DNA of 64,000 nt, from assembly GCF_019236475.1 (NCBI RefSeq), contig NZ_JAFAIX010000012.1, positions 62,001-126,000 on the forward strand, written 5' to 3'. The stretch comes from Chitinophaga sp. GTDB lineage: Bacteria; Bacteroidota; Bacteroidia; Chitinophagales; Chitinophagaceae. A program made the translations under genes and the position numbers. Of the stretch, positions 60,465 to 64,000 are shown one piece after another (positions within the stretch are counted from its first letter, which is position 1; the number at the start of each line of letters is the position of its first letter). The notes beneath the pieces are model-generated. The model saw nothing but the letters and a program-made list of their open reading frames with translations, had not been told where the DNA came from and did not search any database.

Positions 60465-62228
60465 TTACCCAGCCGCGGAGGCGTTAAACTGCATGCTATG
60501 CAGCTTGTAATAAAAGCCCTCCAACTTCAGTAATTCTTCATGACTTCCCATCTCCTTAATCTCGCCTTTATCCAGCACAATGATCTTATCCGCCTCGCTA
60601 ATGGTAGACAGCCTGTGCGCGATGATAATGGCCGTCCGATCAGCAATCAGCTTATCAATGGCATCTTGAATCAGCATTTCAGACTCTGTATCAACGGAAG
60701 AGGTGGCTTCATCCAGGATCAGGATAGCCGGATTGTACAACAGTGCCCGCACAAAGGAAATCAACTGACGCTGCCCCAAAGACAAGGTACTTCCCCTTTC
60801 CATTACCTGGTAATCATAACCGCCAGGCAGTTGCATAATAAAGTCATGAATACCAATTAGTTTGGAAGCAGACACGACCTCCTCCCTACTAATGGCGCTA
60901 TTGTGTAAAGTGATATTATCGTAAATCGACCCGGCAAACAGGAACACATCCTGCAATACCACCCCAATTCGGCTACGTAGGGCATGCAGCGAGTAATCTG
61001 GTAACGCTATCCCGTCTATCTTGATGCTTCCCTGTTGGATCTCATACAAGCGGTTTAAAATGCTGATTATAGTGGTTTTGCCAGACCCGGTATGCCCGAC
61101 GATTGCCACGGTATCTCCTGGCTTCGCATCGAAGGTGATATCTTTCAGGACATATCGGTCATCTACGTAAGCAAAGGAAACATGATCAAAAGAAATAGCC
61201 CCTTTCATGTCTTTTGCAGATGCTGTGCCATGATCAGGGATATAATCCTCATTATCAAGGATTTTGAACACACGTTCACTGGCCACCATTCCCATTTGAA
61301 GGGTATTGAACTTATCTGCCAGCATACGCAGTGGGCGAAATAACATGTTGAGGTACATGATAAAGGCAATCATCACCCCTTGTGTTACTTCGTAATTCAG
61401 CACTTTATTAGCGCCCCACCATACCATCAATCCCAAGGATATGGCCAGGATAATTTCCACTACAGGAAAGAACACAGAATAGGCAAAAATGGCATCGATA
61501 TTCGCATTCCGGTGATCCTTGTTGATCTGGCGGAAACGGGCCAATTCTCTCTTTTCAGCGGTAAATGCCTGCACTACCACCATTCCGGTGATATGCTCCT
61601 GTACAAACGCATTCAGCGCCGATACGGCATTACGTACCCGGTAAAATGATTTATTCACACTTTCCTTAAAGATGAAAGTAGCAATGATCAGGATAGGGAA
61701 AGGAGAAAGGCTGACTAACGTGAGACGCCAGTCCTCCATAAACATCACCACCAAAATGGCAATGATCATCAGTAGGTCTGCTACGATACTGATAATCCCC
61801 TCAGAGAAAACATCATTAATCGCCTCAATATCATTGATGGTACGGGTTGTAAGGGTACCAATAGGGGTTTTATCGAAGAAGGCGAGATTAAGATGCACGA
61901 TTTTCTTGTAAACCGTTACTCTTAAATCCTTTACGACCGACTGTCCCAGCCAGTTGGTCAGGTATGAAAAGAAAAACCTTACTACCGTTTCTAACAGTAG
62001 TAAGGCTATCTGTATAATCGTTACCGTAACCAGCATGCGTGTCAACTGGTTAGCGATATATTTATCGACGGTTACCTGTATCAGGTATGGGCGCAGCGGC
62101 GATATCACCGCCAACACCACTGTCAGGAACATGGAAACATAGAAGGACCGTTTGTACGGTGCAGCAAATGAGAATATACGTCTCAATAAACTAAAATCGA
62201 ATACCTTCTTTACTGCCAGATTTTCCAC
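60465..62228 (-). CDS. ABC transporter ATP-binding protein/permease (exporter type)
   Basis: TM domain, IVGHTGSGKTTIISILNRLY, STLSLGQRQLISFVRALLYNPAILILDEATSSVD. Confidence 0.94.
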   Translation of the reverse strand: MENLAVKKVFDFSLLRRIFSFAAPYKRSFYVSMFLTVVLAVISPLRPYLIQVTVDKYIANQLTRMLVTVTIIQIALLLLETVVRFFFSYLTNWLGQSVVKDLRVTVYKKIVHLNLAFFDKTPIGTLTTRTINDIEAINDVFSEGIISIVADLLMIIAILVVMFMEDWRLTLVSLSPFPILIIATFIFKESVNKSFYRVRNAVSALNAFVQEHITGMVVVQAFTAEKRELARFRQINKDHRNANIDAIFAYSVFFPVVEIILAISLGLMVWWGANKVLNYEVTQGVMIAFIMYLNMLFRPLRMLADKFNTLQMGMVASERVFKILDNEDYIPDHGTASAKDMKGAISFDHVSFAYVDDRYVLKDITFDAKPGDTVAIVGHTGSGKTTIISILNRLYEIQQGSIKIDGIALPDYSLHALRSRIGVVLQDVFLFAGSIYDNITLHNSAISREEVVSASKLIGIHDFIMQLPGGYDYQVMERGSTLSLGQRQLISFVRALLYNPAILILDEATSSVDTESEMLIQDAIDKLIADRTAIIIAHRLSTISEADKIIVLDKGEIKEMGSHEELLKLEGFYYKLHSMQFNASAAG

Positions 62229-62250
62229 GTTCGTTGATCTAATGTTTAAG

Positions 62251-64000
62251 CTATGATTTCTTTTCGTCTTTCATGATCTGCCTGTAAGCTTTGATGAAAA
62301 TAGCTCCCAGGTTTTTATGCGGAGGTACGTAATCGCTGAACAGTTCTTTGTTACGGGCATCTCCTGCAAATTTCTTGGCCAACTGTGCCCACATTACCAC
62401 CCAGTCTACATTTTTACCACTTCTGATCACATCTTCCAGGCTGCGAATGATCGGTTCATTTACGAAGCGGGTACCTACCTGTTTGGAGGAAATGATATGC
62501 GCTTCAGGCGCTTTTTCCAGTACCACGGCCAGGTTGTGATAACCACCGCAAGAACCCAGAATCACAATTTTCGCAGAGCTCTGTAAGTTGTCGAGGGTTG
62601 TATTCACATGGTAGCTGTGACCACGATGTATAAAGATACTAGGATGTATGTCATTTTCATCCAAGTAATCAGACAATTTTGCAATAGCTTCTTTATCATC
62701 TGGTTCATCCAGAGGCAAATTCGCGAATATAGTAGTCGGTTTCCCTTTCAATGAACTGATCTGTACCCAATATTTGTTTTTCTGCACTTTCCATTCTCCC
62801 GCAGGGAAATTGGTCATGAAGCTAGCGAAGGACTCCTGCCCGTCTTTATCTCCGTAGAAGAATACTTGCTGGAATACGCGGCCACTGTCGCTTTCCAGGC
62901 TGTTGTATGCCACATAGTTAATTGGAGGCAATGAGAATTTCGCAGCCATATCGGTGGCTTTGGAGGAATCGTTTTCGTTTACAGATTCTGTTTCGAACAG
63001 ACTGCTCAGCAACTGATAGATCACGGTACCTCTGCGGTCATTATGTTTTCTTACATAACCCAGGTTTTTACGTACTTCTGCACGGAGGAAATCCAACAGT
63101 TTAGGATCGCGGATACTTCCAAAGGAGTTGGCCACATCCACTGCGTCTTCCAGGTCTTCTGTTTTCTCCAGGTTCTGTACATATTTCTGCATCAGGTAGT
63201 TGGAGTTCTCTGGCGCCATGGACTTCAAGAAGTTGTCCAAGGTATTGAAACCAGCCGCCATGGCAATGAATTTCTTGAAACGATCGAAATTCACCATCAT
63301 GAGTAAACTATCGCCACGAGGAGGTTTCATACGAGCCATCATTTGGTCGTATAAACCGGCGTTGTTATGATTGGTATAACTGGAGGTATACAGCTCTTCC
63401 TGGCCATTCACGATCAGGTAATAGAGTTCTTCTGGGGTGAAGTCGTTCACGATGCGGAAACGCACAGGAGCCGATTCTTCGTGGAGGTCATTTACTTCGC
63501 GGATATACAGCAGTGATTTAGCCTGCATGTTTTCCATCATGGCCTTCATCCCGATAGGCGTTTTCCCTTCGGCCTTCATTTTCTGCATCGCGATCATGGA
63601 TTTCACCATCTGGCGATAGTAAGAACGGTCGGTTTCAGTGACTTTCTCCAGTTTCTCCAGGGTAGTAGTGCCATTCAGGATTTCATCAATGAAAGGCAGG
63701 ATACGGGTACTCTGTGAAGAACGGCCTATCTGTACAATGGTTTGAACAATTGGATCAGGATTCCTACGGATGGCACTAGCCATTGGCGTGTAGGAGGTAG
63801 CATAGGTTAATACCTGGTTAGGGTATTTACGGGCTACTGCCGCCACGATGGAGTCTGTACCAGGATAGTCCAGATACTGTGTCAGTTTAGGCATAATGTC
63901 TTCTAGGTGACTGAAGGCATATTTACCAAATACAATTCCTCTGGCATCATTATAACCGGGGTTATCCTTGAATACTTCAATGAGTTTTAAAGTGCCTTCA
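62251..64000 (-). CDS. Large hypothetical protein with putative clan CD (CHAT/caspase-like) C-terminal domain, partial (runs off the right edge)
   Basis: ORF listed from ATG 63894, but the frame stays open upstream (GTLKLIEVFKDNPGYNDARGIVFGKYAFSHLEDI-MPKLTQ). C-terminal motifs IFIHRGHSYHVNTTLDNLQSSAKIVILGSCGGYHNL. Confidence 0.75.
   Translation of the reverse strand, partial: EGTLKLIEVFKDNPGYNDARGIVFGKYAFSHLEDIMPKLTQYLDYPGTDSIVAAVARKYPNQVLTYATSYTPMASAIRRNPDPIVQTIVQIGRSSQSTRILPFIDEILNGTTTLEKLEKVTETDRSYYRQMVKSMIAMQKMKAEGKTPIGMKAMMENMQAKSLLYIREVNDLHEESAPVRFRIVNDFTPEELYYLIVNGQEELYTSSYTNHNNAGLYDQMMARMKPPRGDSLLMMVNFDRFKKFIAMAAGFNTLDNFLKSMAPENSNYLMQKYVQNLEKTEDLEDAVDVANSFGSIRDPKLLDFLRAEVRKNLGYVRKHNDRRGTVIYQLLSSLFETESVNENDSSKATDMAAKFSLPPINYVAYNSLESDSGRVFQQVFFYGDKDGQESFASFMTNFPAGEWKVQKNKYWVQISSLKGKPTTIFANLPLDEPDDKEAIAKLSDYLDENDIHPSIFIHRGHSYHVNTTLDNLQSSAKIVILGSCGGYHNLAVVLEKAPEAHIISSKQVGTRFVNEPIIRSLEDVIRSGKNVDWVVMWAQLAKKFAGDARNKELFSDYVPPHKNLGAIFIKAYRQIMKDEKKS

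Overview
The window is chromosomal DNA from a Bacteroidota bacterium, most likely Chitinophaga-like. Support comes from Bacteroidota-style promoters (TTTG-N18/19-TAnnTTTG), a fused lpxC-fabZ, PorX, DUF3098 and TonB-dependent receptor genes, and typical gene neighbourhoods. About 58 protein genes and one tRNA-Leu(TAG) can be supported. Most are housekeeping: tig-clpP-clpX, lpxD-lpxC/fabZ-lpxA, leuS, ruvB, ruvC, greA, rsmA, pdxA, atpB-E-F-H-A, recQ, a copper-type P-type ATPase, uppP and an ftsX-like gene. The left end (1-7.6 kb) is a carbohydrate or sialic-acid-like catabolic cluster under a divergent ROK regulator. I see no CRISPR array, prophage, transposase or clear defence island. The observations most worth following are: (1) a dispersed two-hairpin intergenic repeat with full, inverted and apparently hairpin-deleted copies; (2) a protein at the right edge with a putative clan CD (CHAT/caspase/gingipain-like) His/Cys dyad; (3) a non-coding, apparently structured ~300 nt region upstream of tig; (4) the sugar cluster, which holds several poorly characterised families; and (5) a 22-codon hydrophobic micro-ORF directly upstream of an orphan response regulator. 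All calls come from reading the sequence and the supplied ORFs. No database search was run.
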